DNA of 61,320 nucleotides from Butyricicoccus pullicaecorum (GCA_018366195.1 JAGZIN010000016.1:1-61320); one strand, 5' to 3'. Positions 42,059 through 51,727 are shown, counted from the stretch's first letter. The notes: generated from the letters alone by a model not told the origin. Program-made: numbers and translations.

Positions 42059-43459
42059 ATGAGTGAACAGAATATTGGTACCGTTGTCCAAATCATTGGA
42101 CCGGTACTGGATATCAAATTTCCCGCAGACACCCTGCCAAAACTGCTCAATGCAATCACCATCACCGCACCCGATGGGCATACCGTGACCGTTGAGGTTG
42201 CGCAGCACGTTGGTCAGGATACCGTTCGCTGCATTGCGATGCAGTCTACGGACGGTCTGGTTCGCGGAATGGACGCAAATGATACCGGAGCACCGATTTC
42301 TGTACCGGTCGGCAGGGAAAATCTGGGACGTATCTTTAATCTGCTGGGCGAGCCGGTGGATAACAAGCCGGCTTCAGGTGCCAAGGAACGCTGGCCGATT
42401 CATCGGGAAGCACCGGCGTATGAGGACCAGCAGCCACAGACTGAGATTCTGGAAACCGGAATCAAGGTCGTTGACCTGATTGCACCCTATGCGAAGGGCG
42501 GCAAGATTGGTTTGTTCGGCGGTGCAGGTGTTGGTAAGACGGTCATCATCATGGAGCTTATCAATAACATTGCAAAGCAGCATGGTGGTATTTCTGTTTT
42601 TACAGGCGTTGGAGAGCGTACCCGTGAGGGCAATGACCTTTATAACGAAATGCAGGAATCCGGCGTTATTGACAAGACGGTTCTGGTGTATGGTCAGATG
42701 AATGAGCCGCCCGGAGCACGTATGCGCGTGGCACTGTCCGGCTTGACCATGGCAGAGTATTTCCGCGATGTCGAGGGTCAGGACGTATTGTTGTTTATCG
42801 ACAATATTTTCCGTTTTACCCAGGCAGGTTCCGAGGTTTCTGCACTTCTCGGACGTATGCCGTCCGCAGTAGGCTACCAGCCGACTCTGGCAACCGAGAT
42901 GGGTGCACTTCAGGAGCGTATTACCTCTACCAAGAGAGGCTCTATTACATCGGTACAGGCAGTTTACGTGCCTGCCGATGACCTGACAGACCCCGCTCCG
43001 GCAACAACCTTTGCACATCTGGATGCAAAAACCGTTCTGTCCCGTCAGATTGCGTCTCTGGGTATTTATCCGGCTGTTGACCCGCTGGATTCCACCTCTC
43101 GTATTCTGACTCCAGAGATGGTTGGTAAGGAGCATTATGAGGTTGCCCGTGCGGTGCAGACCATTTTGCAGCGCTATAAGGAACTTCAGGATATCATTGC
43201 AATTTTGGGTATGGACGAGCTGTCTGACGAAGATAAGCTGACCGTTGCCCGTGCACGTAAGATTCAGAATTTCCTGTCGCAGCCGTTCTCTGTTGCAGAG
43301 CAGTTTACCGGCATGGCTGGTAAGTATGTTCCGGTCAAGGAGACGGTACGCGGATTCAAGGAAATTCTGGAGGGCAAGCACGATGACCTGCCCGAGTCGG
43401 CGTTCCTGTTCGTCGGCACCATCGAGGAGGCAGTGGAGAAGGCAAAGAAGGGAGCATAA
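42059..43459 (+). CDS. atpD: ATP synthase F1 subunit beta
   Basis: 466 residues. Catalytic P-loop GGAGVGKTV near 152, GERTREGNDLY with the catalytic Glu, VLLFIDNIFRFTQAG, and the DELSD (DELSEED) loop near 390 that pushes on gamma. ATG 42059 is used; TTG two codons earlier is closer to the ribosome site GAGGGAG. Confidence 0.98.
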   Translation: MSEQNIGTVVQIIGPVLDIKFPADTLPKLLNAITITAPDGHTVTVEVAQHVGQDTVRCIAMQSTDGLVRGMDANDTGAPISVPVGRENLGRIFNLLGEPVDNKPASGAKERWPIHREAPAYEDQQPQTEILETGIKVVDLIAPYAKGGKIGLFGGAGVGKTVIIMELINNIAKQHGGISVFTGVGERTREGNDLYNEMQESGVIDKTVLVYGQMNEPPGARMRVALSGLTMAEYFRDVEGQDVLLFIDNIFRFTQAGSEVSALLGRMPSAVGYQPTLATEMGALQERITSTKRGSITSVQAVYVPADDLTDPAPATTFAHLDAKTVLSRQIASLGIYPAVDPLDSTSRILTPEMVGKEHYEVARAVQTILQRYKELQDIIAILGMDELSDEDKLTVARARKIQNFLSQPFSVAEQFTGMAGKYVPVKETVRGFKEILEGKHDDLPESAFLFVGTIEEAVEKAKKGA

Positions 43460-43462
43460 GCG

Positions 43463-43861
43463 ATGGCTACCTTTCATTTGCGTGTATTAACGGCGGAAAA
43501 GATGTTCTTTGAGGGCGATGTGGAACGCTGCATTGTACGAACCGCAACCGGTGATATTGGAATTTTACCCAATCACATTGCCTATATGGCACCCTTGGGA
43601 GTCGGCGGGCTGACCATTTATCAGAATGGCAAGCCCAGACTGGCAGCGGTTGCACAGGGCTTTGTTGAGGTAAGCGACAATGAGACAACCATCATTGCAC
43701 ACAGCTGTGAATGGGCTGATGAGATTGATTTGAACCGCGCAGAGCAGGCGAAGCAGCGTGCACAGGCGCAGTTGCAGGCAAAGACCGAACAAAAGGAATT
43801 TGAACATGCACAGATTAAGCTCAAAAAGGCGATAAATCGAATTCGCAGTGCACAAAAATAA
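43463..43861 (+). CDS. atpC: ATP synthase F1 subunit epsilon
   Basis: 132 residues. Beta-sandwich domain 1-85 (LRVLTAEKMFFEGDVE; GDIGILPNHIAYMAPLG) and a C-terminal helical hairpin rich in Ala, Gln and Lys, which can inhibit ATP hydrolysis. AAGGGAG precedes the ATG. Last gene of the operon. Confidence 0.96.
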   Translation: MATFHLRVLTAEKMFFEGDVERCIVRTATGDIGILPNHIAYMAPLGVGGLTIYQNGKPRLAAVAQGFVEVSDNETTIIAHSCEWADEIDLNRAEQAKQRAQAQLQAKTEQKEFEHAQIKLKKAINRIRSAQK

Positions 43862-43891
43862 GAATCCGTATTCTTTTAACCCTGATATTCT

Positions 43892-43931
43892 AAAAAATGG
43901 CAGTTACAAATATTTTGTAACTGCCATTTTT
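43892..43931 (+). terminator. Terminator of the ATP synthase operon
   Basis: AAAAATGGCAGTTACAAA pairs with its complement to 43931 over a short loop, ending in T. Confidence 0.9.
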
Positions 43932-43962
43932 GCAGAAATTGCAGGAAAGGAGAGCCTGTATA

Positions 43963-44322
43963 ATGTCTGTATCCATTTATTACACGGCAAAGAGAGCATG
44001 GGCGATGACGGCGCAGGAACAACAGCGCTGCTGTGAAATTGTAAAACGATATGATACAGAATATCCGTTTGGGGAGATGTATGAAGGGTTTTGTATCTAT
44101 GATTCGAAACATGACAGCAGACAAAATGGAGAATGTGTCATTTTGAGCGGTGCCACAAAATTACCACCAGATGAGGAGCCAATGCTTCTGGTCGAGATTG
44201 TAAGCTGGTGGTTAGAATGTCTGCAAGAAATTACAGGTGTACTACGCGGCGCTCAGTGGACAGTCAATCTTGATGATATGGAATTAGAATGGTCTGAGGA
44301 AAAACAGACATTTTTACTGTGA
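43963..44322 (+). CDS. Acidic protein of unknown function
   Basis: 119 residues, acidic, no signal or membrane segment, Trp-rich (EIVSWWLECL) with a paired Cys (QRCCEI). AAAGGAGA lies 10 bases before ATG 43963. It lies directly behind the ATP synthase terminator, and no promoter is evident, so it may depend on read-through. No family recognised. Confidence 0.65.
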   Translation: MSVSIYYTAKRAWAMTAQEQQRCCEIVKRYDTEYPFGEMYEGFCIYDSKHDSRQNGECVILSGATKLPPDEEPMLLVEIVSWWLECLQEITGVLRGAQWTVNLDDMELEWSEEKQTFLL

Positions 44323-44360
44323 TGACATTCTATTCCAATCTATTCCAGCATAACGCAAAG

Positions 44361-44393
44361 AAGACGGCGTGAATAGACTCACGCCGCCTTTTT
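44361..44393. terminator. Terminator, bidirectional
   Basis: GGCGTGA pairs with TCACGCC, inside AAGAC/GCCTT flanks, then five T on the plus strand. Confidence 0.7.
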
Positions 44394-44436
44394 GTGACAG
44401 AAAGCGTTTGATTTTTTGCAGTACAAAAGGGGCAAC

Positions 44437-44787
44437 TCAAAATACATTATACAAATGCGGGAATTGTATTTGAGACAGGTGAAGAAGCATACCTGTGAGT
44501 TCTGCAACCTGCAAACGGGTTTCGTTGATGTCTTGATTTTCTGCCGCCTGCATCGCGCGCAGATATAGGGTTTCAATTTGGTCAATTTCGTTGTGTGCAA
44601 TCATTGCACTGAGCAGATTTTTTTTGCTTTGCCATTCTGCATAGCTTGCAGAAAGGATTTCAGGCTCTGTTTGTCCGGAAACAGAAGCAGATAATGCGTT
44701 TGCGGTCTGTGAGACGGTACGGTATTCCATGGCACAGCCAAAAACCATCAGCAGAAACAGAACACAGGCGGTAATGATGCGTTTCAT
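44437..44787 (-). CDS. DUF4363 protein
   Basis: 116 residues. A membrane segment or signal anchor at 4-20, then a helical domain (EWQSKKNLLSAMIAHNEIDQIETLY...AENQD) as in DUF4363. It is partnered with the DUF421 gene through an ATGA overlap, a common clostridial pair. Exposed outside the cell by topology. Function unknown. Confidence 0.82.
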   Translation of the reverse strand: MKRIITACVLFLLMVFGCAMEYRTVSQTANALSASVSGQTEPEILSASYAEWQSKKNLLSAMIAHNEIDQIETLYLRAMQAAENQDINETRLQVAELTGMLLHLSQIQFPHLYNVF

Positions 44788-45461
44788 GGCTCCTCCTTTT
44801 TCTGAATGAATTGGTTGCCGCAGTCATCAAGTGTCATGAGAAAAACATCGGAAATTCGCGGGATATTTGCCTTTTTTACACGTTTTTCCAAATCAGATAC
44901 AGAAAGATTTAATTGGGCAAGGCTTCCCATTACAGGAGTTCCCTCGGTAATGACAATGAAGGGAACGCCAACATCTGGCGGCGTACAGTTTAGCATCTCA
45001 GCCGTTACGGGCTGAACAGGCTGCTTGAGCACATAGGACAAGCGCCCGTTTGGCTCTAAAATTCCATACTTGACATCAGAGACAGCTTGGATATTATTTT
45101 GCCGCAGTGCTTCCACGATTTCATCGGTTGAAATACGAAGCTCTCGTAATTTTTTGACGTCCAGCTTGCCGTGACGAATCAGAATGGCTGCTTGTCCGTT
45201 GATGAAGCGGCGCAGACGGCGGCTCTTGAGACAGAGATGGGATACCAGAATTTCGATAGAAACCAAAACCCCCATAGGAACGAGTCCCGCTGTCAGCGGC
45301 ACGCCGAGATCCTGCATGGGAACGGCTGCAAGCTCGGATAATAGAATCGTAATGACAAGATCCGCTGGTTCAAGTTCCCCAATTTGACGCTTGCCCATGA
45401 GCCGGATTGCACAGATGATTGCAACATAGAGAACCAATGTACGTACCAGAGAAACGGACAT
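44784..45461 (-). CDS. DUF421/YetF-family membrane protein
   Basis: 225 residues. Three membrane helices at the start with IRLMGKRQIGELEPADLVITILLSELAAVPM, the hallmark of DUF421, followed by the YetF-like soluble domain (LRELRISTDEIVEALRQNNIQ, LEPNGRLSYV). Relatives are involved in spore or membrane functions, not well defined. AGGAGG lies before the ATG. First gene of the pair. Confidence 0.9.
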   Translation of the reverse strand: MSVSLVRTLVLYVAIICAIRLMGKRQIGELEPADLVITILLSELAAVPMQDLGVPLTAGLVPMGVLVSIEILVSHLCLKSRRLRRFINGQAAILIRHGKLDVKKLRELRISTDEIVEALRQNNIQAVSDVKYGILEPNGRLSYVLKQPVQPVTAEMLNCTPPDVGVPFIVITEGTPVMGSLAQLNLSVSDLEKRVKKANIPRISDVFLMTLDDCGNQFIQKKEEP

Positions 45462-45542
45462 GGGAATGCCTCCTTTGTTTGAATTTCTGATTTATTATGC
45501 ACAGGATATCAGAAAGTTATGCAGATTGTCAAAACATTTTCG

Positions 45543-45571
45543 TTGACAAAAGTGTAAAAGGATTTTATAAT
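45543..45571 (+). promoter_or_regulatory. Promoter of the ilv operon
   Basis: Consensus TTGACA (45543-45548), a 17-base spacer and consensus TATAAT (45566-45571). Confidence 0.9.
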
Positions 45572-45577
45572 GAAAAC

Positions 45578-45889
45578 ATACAGTTGATACATAATCGAAC
45601 AAATGCAGAGAACGGGATAGTAGCCCCAGCGCTTTTTTAGAGAGTCATCGGTTGGTGGAAGATGATACAGCAATGGTGTGTGAAAATCACCCGCGAGCAG
45701 CCTGAATGAAGTCAATCAGTAGTTCAGGACGGAGAACCACCGTTATCAGGTAAGCGTATAGTGTACTTTTATGAGACTGTACGTGCAGAGTGGTTGTCAG
45801 AATTTTATGATGGCAGCAAGTAGAGTGGTACCGCAGAGAACCGGTCAGGTCTTTGTCTCTTAGAAAAGAGATAATGACCTGTTTTTTTA
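45578..45889 (+). promoter_or_regulatory. T-box leader, isoleucine specifier
   Basis: Stem I elements AGAGAGTC and GGTTGGTGG are present, followed by TGAAAATCACC, which places the specifier ATC (Ile) at 45686-45688. The T-box core TAGAGTGGTACCGCAG (45821-45836) has TGGT to pair with the ACCA end of uncharged tRNA. The terminator is CAGGTC...GACCTG at 45846-45881 with eight T. When Ile-tRNA is uncharged, the antiterminator forms and ilvBNCD is expressed. Confidence 0.93.
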
Positions 45890-45916
45890 TAACGATTTAG
45901 AAAGGTGAGATGGCAA

Positions 45917-47581
45917 ATGAGATACAATGGCGCACAGATTTTGTGTGAGACTCTGTTAGAACAGGGTGTTGATACAATTTTTGGTTATCCGGGTGGCGCA
46001 GTTCTAAACATTTATGATGCACTCTATCAATATCAAAATCGCATTCGCCATATTTTGACTGCCCATGAACAGGGGGCTGCTCATGCAGCAGATGGATATG
46101 CCCGTGCAACCGGAAAAACAGGGGTTGTTCTTGCAACCTCCGGACCGGGCGCAACCAATTTGGTCACAGGAATTGCAACCGCTTATATGGACTCGATTCC
46201 GATGGTCGCGATTACCGGAAATGTGGGCGTTCCTCTCATCGGAAAGGATTCCTTTCAGGAAGTGTACATTGCAGGCATTACCATGCCGATTACCAAACAT
46301 AATTTTGTGGTTGGGCGCGTGGAGGAGCTTGCAGATATTGTGCGGGAGGCGTTCCAAATTGCGCAGAGCGGCAGACCGGGACCAGTCCTGATTGATATTC
46401 CCAAAGATGTCACGGCTGCAATGTGTGAATTTTCTGCAAAACCAGCCAGCCCTGTGACGGAGACCTATGATGTCTCCGATGCGGATTTGAAGCGAATTGC
46501 GGCGGAAATCAATGCGGCAAACTGTCCGGTCATCTATTATGGCGGCGGTGTGATTGCATCGGGCGCTTGCAGCGAACTGGTTGCACTCATGCATAAAGCG
46601 GATATTCCGGCAACTGGAACCATTATGTCAATTGGCAGCGTACCGGCAGAGGACCCGCTGTATCTGGGCATGATTGGCATGCATGGCAAGGTATCTGCTG
46701 GCTGGGCAATCGACCGCTCGGATTTGCTCCTGTCGATTGGCACTCGCTTTTCTGACCGTGTTGCAACCAATACCAATCGCTTTGCACCAGATGCCCGAAT
46801 TATCCATATCGATGTCGATGCGGCAGAAATCAACAAGAATATGCCCGCTGATGATTTTTTGGTATCCGATGCAAAAACATTTTTGTCCGGTATCCTGCCT
46901 TATATTCAGGAGACAAAGCATGATGCTTGGCGTGCACAGATTGAGGAATGGCGCGTCAAACTGGATTATAAGCCGAAGGACGCGGAGGATTGTCTGCACC
47001 CGCATCAGATTGTGCAAATCTGTACCGAGCTTGGTGGAGAGGACCTTATTTTCACGACTGATGTTGGTCAGCATCAAATGTGGACGGCACAATATTGTGC
47101 CCGTAGTCACCCAAGACAGTTCTTGACCTCTGGCGGTTTGGGAACAATGGGCTTCGGGTATGGTGCGGCAATTGGTGTCAAGGCGGCAAAGCCAGAGCAG
47201 CCAGTCATTCATATTACGGGTGATGGTTCGTTCCACATGAATCTGAATGAGCTTTGTACCACTGTGACCTATCAAATTCCTGTTATCACAGTGATTATGA
47301 ACAATCAGGTGCTGGGTATGGTGCGTCAGTGGCAGAGAATGTTTTATGAGGATCGCTTTTCTTCCACAACCTTGGAGCGCAAGACCGACTATGTGAAGCT
47401 TGCGGAGGCGTTTGGTGCAACAGGATTTCGCTGTACGACACCGCAGGAGCTGCGGGAGGCGCTTGCAAAGGCACTTGCACACAAGGGACCAACCGTCATT
47501 GACTGTGTGGTAGACCGAGATGAGCGTGTTCTGCCAATGATTGCTGCGGGTGAGGATATCCGCAATATCATTGCAGATTAA
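45917..47581 (+). CDS. ilvB: Acetolactate synthase, large subunit
   Basis: 554 residues. First common step of valine and isoleucine synthesis. ThDP enzyme: the catalytic Glu is in AHEQGAAHAADGYARATG near 46, FAD-binding lies in the middle domain, and GDGSFHMNLNEL...MNNQ binds ThDP-Mg near 435-465. ATG 45917 follows AAAGGTGAGA; the frame opens four codons earlier. Followed by ilvN after 13 bases. Confidence 0.97.
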   Translation: MRYNGAQILCETLLEQGVDTIFGYPGGAVLNIYDALYQYQNRIRHILTAHEQGAAHAADGYARATGKTGVVLATSGPGATNLVTGIATAYMDSIPMVAITGNVGVPLIGKDSFQEVYIAGITMPITKHNFVVGRVEELADIVREAFQIAQSGRPGPVLIDIPKDVTAAMCEFSAKPASPVTETYDVSDADLKRIAAEINAANCPVIYYGGGVIASGACSELVALMHKADIPATGTIMSIGSVPAEDPLYLGMIGMHGKVSAGWAIDRSDLLLSIGTRFSDRVATNTNRFAPDARIIHIDVDAAEINKNMPADDFLVSDAKTFLSGILPYIQETKHDAWRAQIEEWRVKLDYKPKDAEDCLHPHQIVQICTELGGEDLIFTTDVGQHQMWTAQYCARSHPRQFLTSGGLGTMGFGYGAAIGVKAAKPEQPVIHITGDGSFHMNLNELCTTVTYQIPVITVIMNNQVLGMVRQWQRMFYEDRFSSTTLERKTDYVKLAEAFGATGFRCTTPQELREALAKALAHKGPTVIDCVVDRDERVLPMIAAGEDIRNIIAD

Positions 47582-47594
47582 AGGGGGAAAAACC

Positions 47595-48074
47595 ATGCAC
47601 AATAAATATATTGTTTCTGTTCTGGTAAAAAACCATTCAGGCGTTTTGGCACGTGTCGCAAGTCTGTTTGGACGACGGGCATTCAATATTGATTCCCTAA
47701 CCGTTTCTGCGACAACCAATCCCAAAATTTCTCGTATGTCCATCATTGTCACTGCGGATGAAAAGGTGCTGGAGCAGGTCATCAAACAAATTTCCAAACT
47801 GTATGAGGTCATTGAGGTCGAACAGCTTTGGGAGGACGAAAGCTATTGCAAGGAGCTGGTTTTTGTCAAGATGTCTGCGCCGGACGCTTTGAGCCGAAAT
47901 GCCATTCGTGAGGTCGCTGAGGTATATGAGGCAAATATTGTAGAGTCCCAAGGGGATACGATGATTATAGAGTTGACTGAGGTGCCAAGCCGCATTGATG
48001 CGTTTTTGGACGTGATTGCAAATTTTGAAATGATTGAAATGTGCCGTTCGGGCGTGACCGCGATGGTCAAATAA
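47595..48074 (+). CDS. ilvN: Acetolactate synthase, small subunit
   Basis: 159 residues. The ACT domain at 1-75 (SVLVKNHSGVLARVASLFGRRAFNIDSLTV) binds valine for feedback inhibition; a second domain follows (ELVFVKMSAPDALSRNAIREVAEV). AAGGGGGAAA precedes ATG 47595. Confidence 0.96.
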   Translation: MHNKYIVSVLVKNHSGVLARVASLFGRRAFNIDSLTVSATTNPKISRMSIIVTADEKVLEQVIKQISKLYEVIEVEQLWEDESYCKELVFVKMSAPDALSRNAIREVAEVYEANIVESQGDTMIIELTEVPSRIDAFLDVIANFEMIEMCRSGVTAMVK

Positions 48075-48123
48075 TGCGTATTCATTGATTCACATAAACA
48101 AGTATTTTAGGAGGAAAAAAACT

Positions 48124-49119
48124 ATGGTAAAGATGTATTATGATGCTGACTGCAATCTCTCTCTGCTCGACGGCAAGACCGTAGCGATTCTGGGCTTTGG
48201 CTCACAGGGACATGCGCATGCAATGAATCTGCATGATTCCGGTGTGAAGGTTGTCGTGGGTCTGCGTCCGGGCTCCAATCACATTGCAAAGGCAGAGGCG
48301 GCCGGCTTGACTGTAAAAACACCGGCAGAGGCTGCTGCGGAAGGCGATATCATTATGATGCTGGTTCCTGATGAGAAGCAGGCAGATATCTATCAGGAGG
48401 TTGTGGCACCGAACCTGAAGCCGGGCAATGTGCTTGCATTTGCACATGGTTTCAATATTCACTACCGTCAAATTGTTCCGCCGACAGATGTAGATGTCAT
48501 CATGATTGCACCCAAGGGACCGGGACACACGGTTCGCCGTACCTATACAGAGGGTGCAGGGGTTCCGGCGCTGGCTTGTGTGCATCAGGACGCTTCCGGA
48601 AAGGCAATGGACATTGCGCTGGCGTATGCGGCAGGCATTGGCGCTGGTCGTGCCGGAATTCTGGAATCTACCTTCCGTACAGAGACGGAAACCGACCTCT
48701 TTGGTGAGCAGGCTGTTCTGTGCGGCGGCGTTTGTGAGCTGATGAAGGCTGGCTTTGAGACGCTGGTGGAGGCTGGATATGCACCGGAAAATGCATATTT
48801 TGAGTGTGTACATGAGATGAAGCTTATCATTGATCTTGTGAATGAGGGCGGCTTTGCCAAGATGCGTTATTCCATTTCGGATACCGCAGAGTATGGCGAT
48901 TACCGTACCGGAAAGCGCATCATCACAGAGGAGACCCGCAAGGAAATGAAGAAGGTACTGCGTGAGATTCAGGACGGCACCTTTGCTTCTGAATGGATTC
49001 AGGAGAACCGTGCAGGCGGCAGAGCGAAGTTCCTTGCAACCCGCCAGATGGAGGCAGAGACCGAGCTTGAGGAGACCGGTAAGAAGCTGCGCAGCATGAT
49101 GAGCTGGCTGAAGAAGTAA
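48124..49119 (+). CDS. ilvC: Ketol-acid reductoisomerase, class I
   Basis: 331 residues. Rossmann motif GFGSQGHAHAMNL near 25-38; HGFNIHY and PKGPGHTVRRTY are family motifs; the knotted C-domain has the Mg2+ Asp/Glu in TETDLFGEQ. The cofactor loop reads GLRPGSNHIAKA, with Ser and Asn near the site that selects NADPH or NADH; specificity is not clear from sight. AGGAGG precedes ATG 48124. A terminator follows the gene. Confidence 0.97.
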   Translation: MVKMYYDADCNLSLLDGKTVAILGFGSQGHAHAMNLHDSGVKVVVGLRPGSNHIAKAEAAGLTVKTPAEAAAEGDIIMMLVPDEKQADIYQEVVAPNLKPGNVLAFAHGFNIHYRQIVPPTDVDVIMIAPKGPGHTVRRTYTEGAGVPALACVHQDASGKAMDIALAYAAGIGAGRAGILESTFRTETETDLFGEQAVLCGGVCELMKAGFETLVEAGYAPENAYFECVHEMKLIIDLVNEGGFAKMRYSISDTAEYGDYRTGKRIITEETRKEMKKVLREIQDGTFASEWIQENRAGGRAKFLATRQMEAETELEETGKKLRSMMSWLKK

Positions 49120-49136
49120 AAGTTGTTTGTGTATTG

Positions 49137-49172
49137 GGGACGGACGGCGGTGCCGCCCGTCCCATTTTTTTA
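49137..49172 (+). terminator. Internal terminator between ilvC and ilvD
   Basis: GGGACG-CGGCGG pairs with CCGCC-CGTCCC, followed by ATTTTTTT. It would cut transcription before ilvD, unless part of it reads through. Confidence 0.75.
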
Positions 49173-49193
49173 TCAGGAATGGAGGAAATCCCT

Positions 49194-50858
49194 TTGACTA
49201 AGAGAAGTGACAATATCACAGCAGGGGCAGCACGTATGCCAAACCGTTCGCTGCTTCGTGCCTGTGGATTGACCGAGGAAGAAATGTCACGCCCGCTGAT
49301 TGGCGTGGTTTCCGCCTATTCGGAGATTATTCCGGGACATATCAATCTGGATAAAATTGCAGATGCGGTGAAGACTGGTGTTTCCATGGCAGGAGGCACG
49401 CCGGTCGTTGTTCCCGCAATTGGAGTTTGTGACGGCATTGCGATGGGGCATATTGGCATGAAGTATTCCTTGCCCTCTCGTGAACTCATTGCAGACTCTG
49501 TGGAAACGCTGGCACAGGCACATCAGATGGACGCACTGGTGCTGATTCCAAACTGTGACAAAATTGTTCCGGGCATGCTGATGGCAGCTGCAAGACTGAA
49601 CATTCCTTCCATCTTGATTTCGGGCGGTCCAATGCTGGCTGGACGTTTTGATGGAGAGGAGATTTCTCTTTCTAAGACTTTTGAGACCGTGGGTGCTTAT
49701 AAGGCAGGTCTTGTGACAGAGGAGCAGCTGCTGGAATGTGAGACAGGCTCCTGCCCGGGCTGCGGTTCCTGTTCCGGTATGTATACGGCAAATTCTATGA
49801 ATTGTCTGTCTGAAGCAATTGGTATGGCACTGCCGGGCAATGGTACCATTCCGGCTGTCCATGCAGCACGTATCCATCTGGCAAAACACGCAGGCATGAA
49901 AATCATGGAGCTGCTCGAAAAGGATATCAAGCCACGTGATATCCTGACCGAAAAGGCATTCCGCAATGCACTCACTTGTGAAATGGCGCTCGGCTGCTCG
50001 ACCAATACCGTATTGCATCTGCTGGCAATTGCCCATGAAGCTGGCGTAGAGGTGGACTTGCATTTGCTCAATGAGCTTTCTGCCAAGGTGCCAAACTTAT
50101 GTCATCTTGCTCCGGCAGGTCCACACCATATTGAGGAGTTGGACCGTGCAGGTGGAATCCCGGCGGTTATGCAGGAACTGACCCAACGAAATCTGTTGGA
50201 TTTGTCTCTCATCACTGCAACCGGAAAAACCGTAGGAGAAAATCTGACGGGTGTTACAAATCGCAATCCGGAGGTTGTGCGCCCCATTGACCACCCCTAT
50301 TCAGAAACGGGCGGCATTGCGGTGCTGTGGGGCAATTTGGCAGAACATGGCTGTGTAGTAAAGCGGTCGGCAGTGGCACCGGAAATGATGGTACATTCCG
50401 GTCCGGCACGTGTATTTGATTCAGAGGATACCGCGATTGCGGCGATTTATGGCGGTGAGATTCACAAGGGAGATGTGGTCATTATCCGCTATGAAGGGCC
50501 AAAGGGGGGACCGGGTATGCGTGAAATGCTGAACCCGACATCGGCTCTTGCTGGTATGAAGCTGGATAAGGACGTTGCGCTGATAACCGATGGACGTTTT
50601 TCGGGCGCATCTCGCGGCGCTTCCATTGGACATGTATCACCGGAAGCTGCTGCTGGAGGTAATATTGCGCTTGTACAGGAAGGCGATTGCATCGAAATTG
50701 ATATACCGAACAGCCGTGTACATTTGGCAGTCTCTGATGCAGAATTGGCATCGCGTCGTGCAGCATTTGTGCTGCCGGAGCCAAAAATCAAGACCGGCTG
50801 GCTGGGACGTTATGCACGCCTTGTTTCTTCTGCAGATCAAGGAGCAATCATGCAATAA
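49194..50858 (+). CDS. ilvD: Dihydroxy-acid dehydratase
   Basis: 554 residues. Makes the 2-keto acids of valine and isoleucine. Iron-sulfur Cys at IPNCDKIVPGM near 122 and TGSCPGCGSCSGMYTANSMN near 190-205; KDVALITDGRFSGASRG near 465. TTG 49194 is chosen because GGAGG lies 8 bases ahead; ATG 49179 overlaps that site. No gene for a branched-chain aminotransferase follows. Confidence 0.96.
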   Translation: MTKRSDNITAGAARMPNRSLLRACGLTEEEMSRPLIGVVSAYSEIIPGHINLDKIADAVKTGVSMAGGTPVVVPAIGVCDGIAMGHIGMKYSLPSRELIADSVETLAQAHQMDALVLIPNCDKIVPGMLMAAARLNIPSILISGGPMLAGRFDGEEISLSKTFETVGAYKAGLVTEEQLLECETGSCPGCGSCSGMYTANSMNCLSEAIGMALPGNGTIPAVHAARIHLAKHAGMKIMELLEKDIKPRDILTEKAFRNALTCEMALGCSTNTVLHLLAIAHEAGVEVDLHLLNELSAKVPNLCHLAPAGPHHIEELDRAGGIPAVMQELTQRNLLDLSLITATGKTVGENLTGVTNRNPEVVRPIDHPYSETGGIAVLWGNLAEHGCVVKRSAVAPEMMVHSGPARVFDSEDTAIAAIYGGEIHKGDVVIIRYEGPKGGPGMREMLNPTSALAGMKLDKDVALITDGRFSGASRGASIGHVSPEAAAGGNIALVQEGDCIEIDIPNSRVHLAVSDAELASRRAAFVLPEPKIKTGWLGRYARLVSSADQGAIMQ

Positions 50859-50867
50859 GATATAGAA

Positions 50868-50906
50868 AAAAACAAAGCAGGCTGTTAAGACAGTCTGCTT
50901 TGTTTT
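50868..50906. terminator. Terminator of the ilv operon, bidirectional
   Basis: AAACAAAGCAG-CTGT pairs with ACAG-CTGCTTTGTTT; it also covers the end of the opposing AraC gene. Confidence 0.85.
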
Positions 50907-51727
50907 CGGTAGGTATTTGGGCTGATTCCGGTTAATTTTTTGAAGCACTGTGAAAAATAGCTGGGGGAAGAAAATCCCAGCATTTGACTGATGAGAGAGA
51001 GGGAAAAGTCATCGTTTTTCAGAAGCTTTTTCCCCTCATCAATGCGGCAGACCAGCATATAGTTGATTGGAGAAATTCCATATTCCTGTGTAAAGGCGTG
51101 TGCCATGTGATATTTGCTGACATGCACAAGCTGTGCCAGAGAATCCAGCGACAGATTTTCTGAAAAATGCCCGTCGATATAGCGGCGCACAGTTGCGCAA
51201 AGCTGGGTGGACTTTTTGCGAATGGGTGCAAGGGTGGCAGAGAAATTGGTTTGTCGTTTTAGCAGAATCACTAAGACGTCCATGAGGTCTTGACAGATAA
51301 ATTCATAGCCCGGAGATTTGTTTTCAATTTCTTTGAGCATATTTTGCAGATAGAACAGAATATCATCACGTACATTTTCAAAATTGACGATGCAGTAACG
51401 TCCGTCCTCCTCCTCGCTGACGGAAAGCTCCAGTCCCTCGACCCCCAGCGCAATATAGGCAAGCGGAGAATCACCCAAACTGATTTCGGTATGTGGGACG
51501 TTGGCGTTGACGATAATCAAATCATTGGCAGAAACGGGATAGATTTGGTCTGCAATACGGAACTGCCCAACGCCGTGTGTGACATAAAAAAGCTCCGAAC
51601 AGGTATGTGTGTGCAGGGTGCTGTGCCAGTCACCGCCATATTTTGCAGAAGAAATATAAAGCAGTCTGGCAGCGTTGCGGATACCGTCATTTTCCTGCGA
51701 AGCAAGCTCATATCGGTTGGTACTCAT
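50885..51727 (-). CDS. AraC-family transcription regulator
   Basis: 280 residues. N-terminal cupin sensor (HTHTCSELFYVTHGVG near 38-53) and a C-terminal double helix-turn-helix: LDSLAQLVHVSKYHMAHAF and SLSLISQMLGFSSPSYFSQCFKKLTGISPNTYR. AGAGGT precedes the ATG. It diverges from the sugar transporter and GH112 genes and most likely activates them when the sugar is present. Confidence 0.93.
   Translation of the reverse strand: MSTNRYELASQENDGIRNAARLLYISSAKYGGDWHSTLHTHTCSELFYVTHGVGQFRIADQIYPVSANDLIIVNANVPHTEISLGDSPLAYIALGVEGLELSVSEEEDGRYCIVNFENVRDDILFYLQNMLKEIENKSPGYEFICQDLMDVLVILLKRQTNFSATLAPIRKKSTQLCATVRRYIDGHFSENLSLDSLAQLVHVSKYHMAHAFTQEYGISPINYMLVCRIDEGKKLLKNDDFSLSLISQMLGFSSPSYFSQCFKKLTGISPNTYRKQSRLS

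Noticed and set aside
42374..43477. 367-residue ORF on the minus strand
   Set aside because: Antisense to atpD; Cys/His/Asn-rich shadow frame.
46628..47812. 394-residue ORF on the minus strand
   Set aside because: Antisense to ilvB and the start of ilvN; no ribosome site and odd composition.
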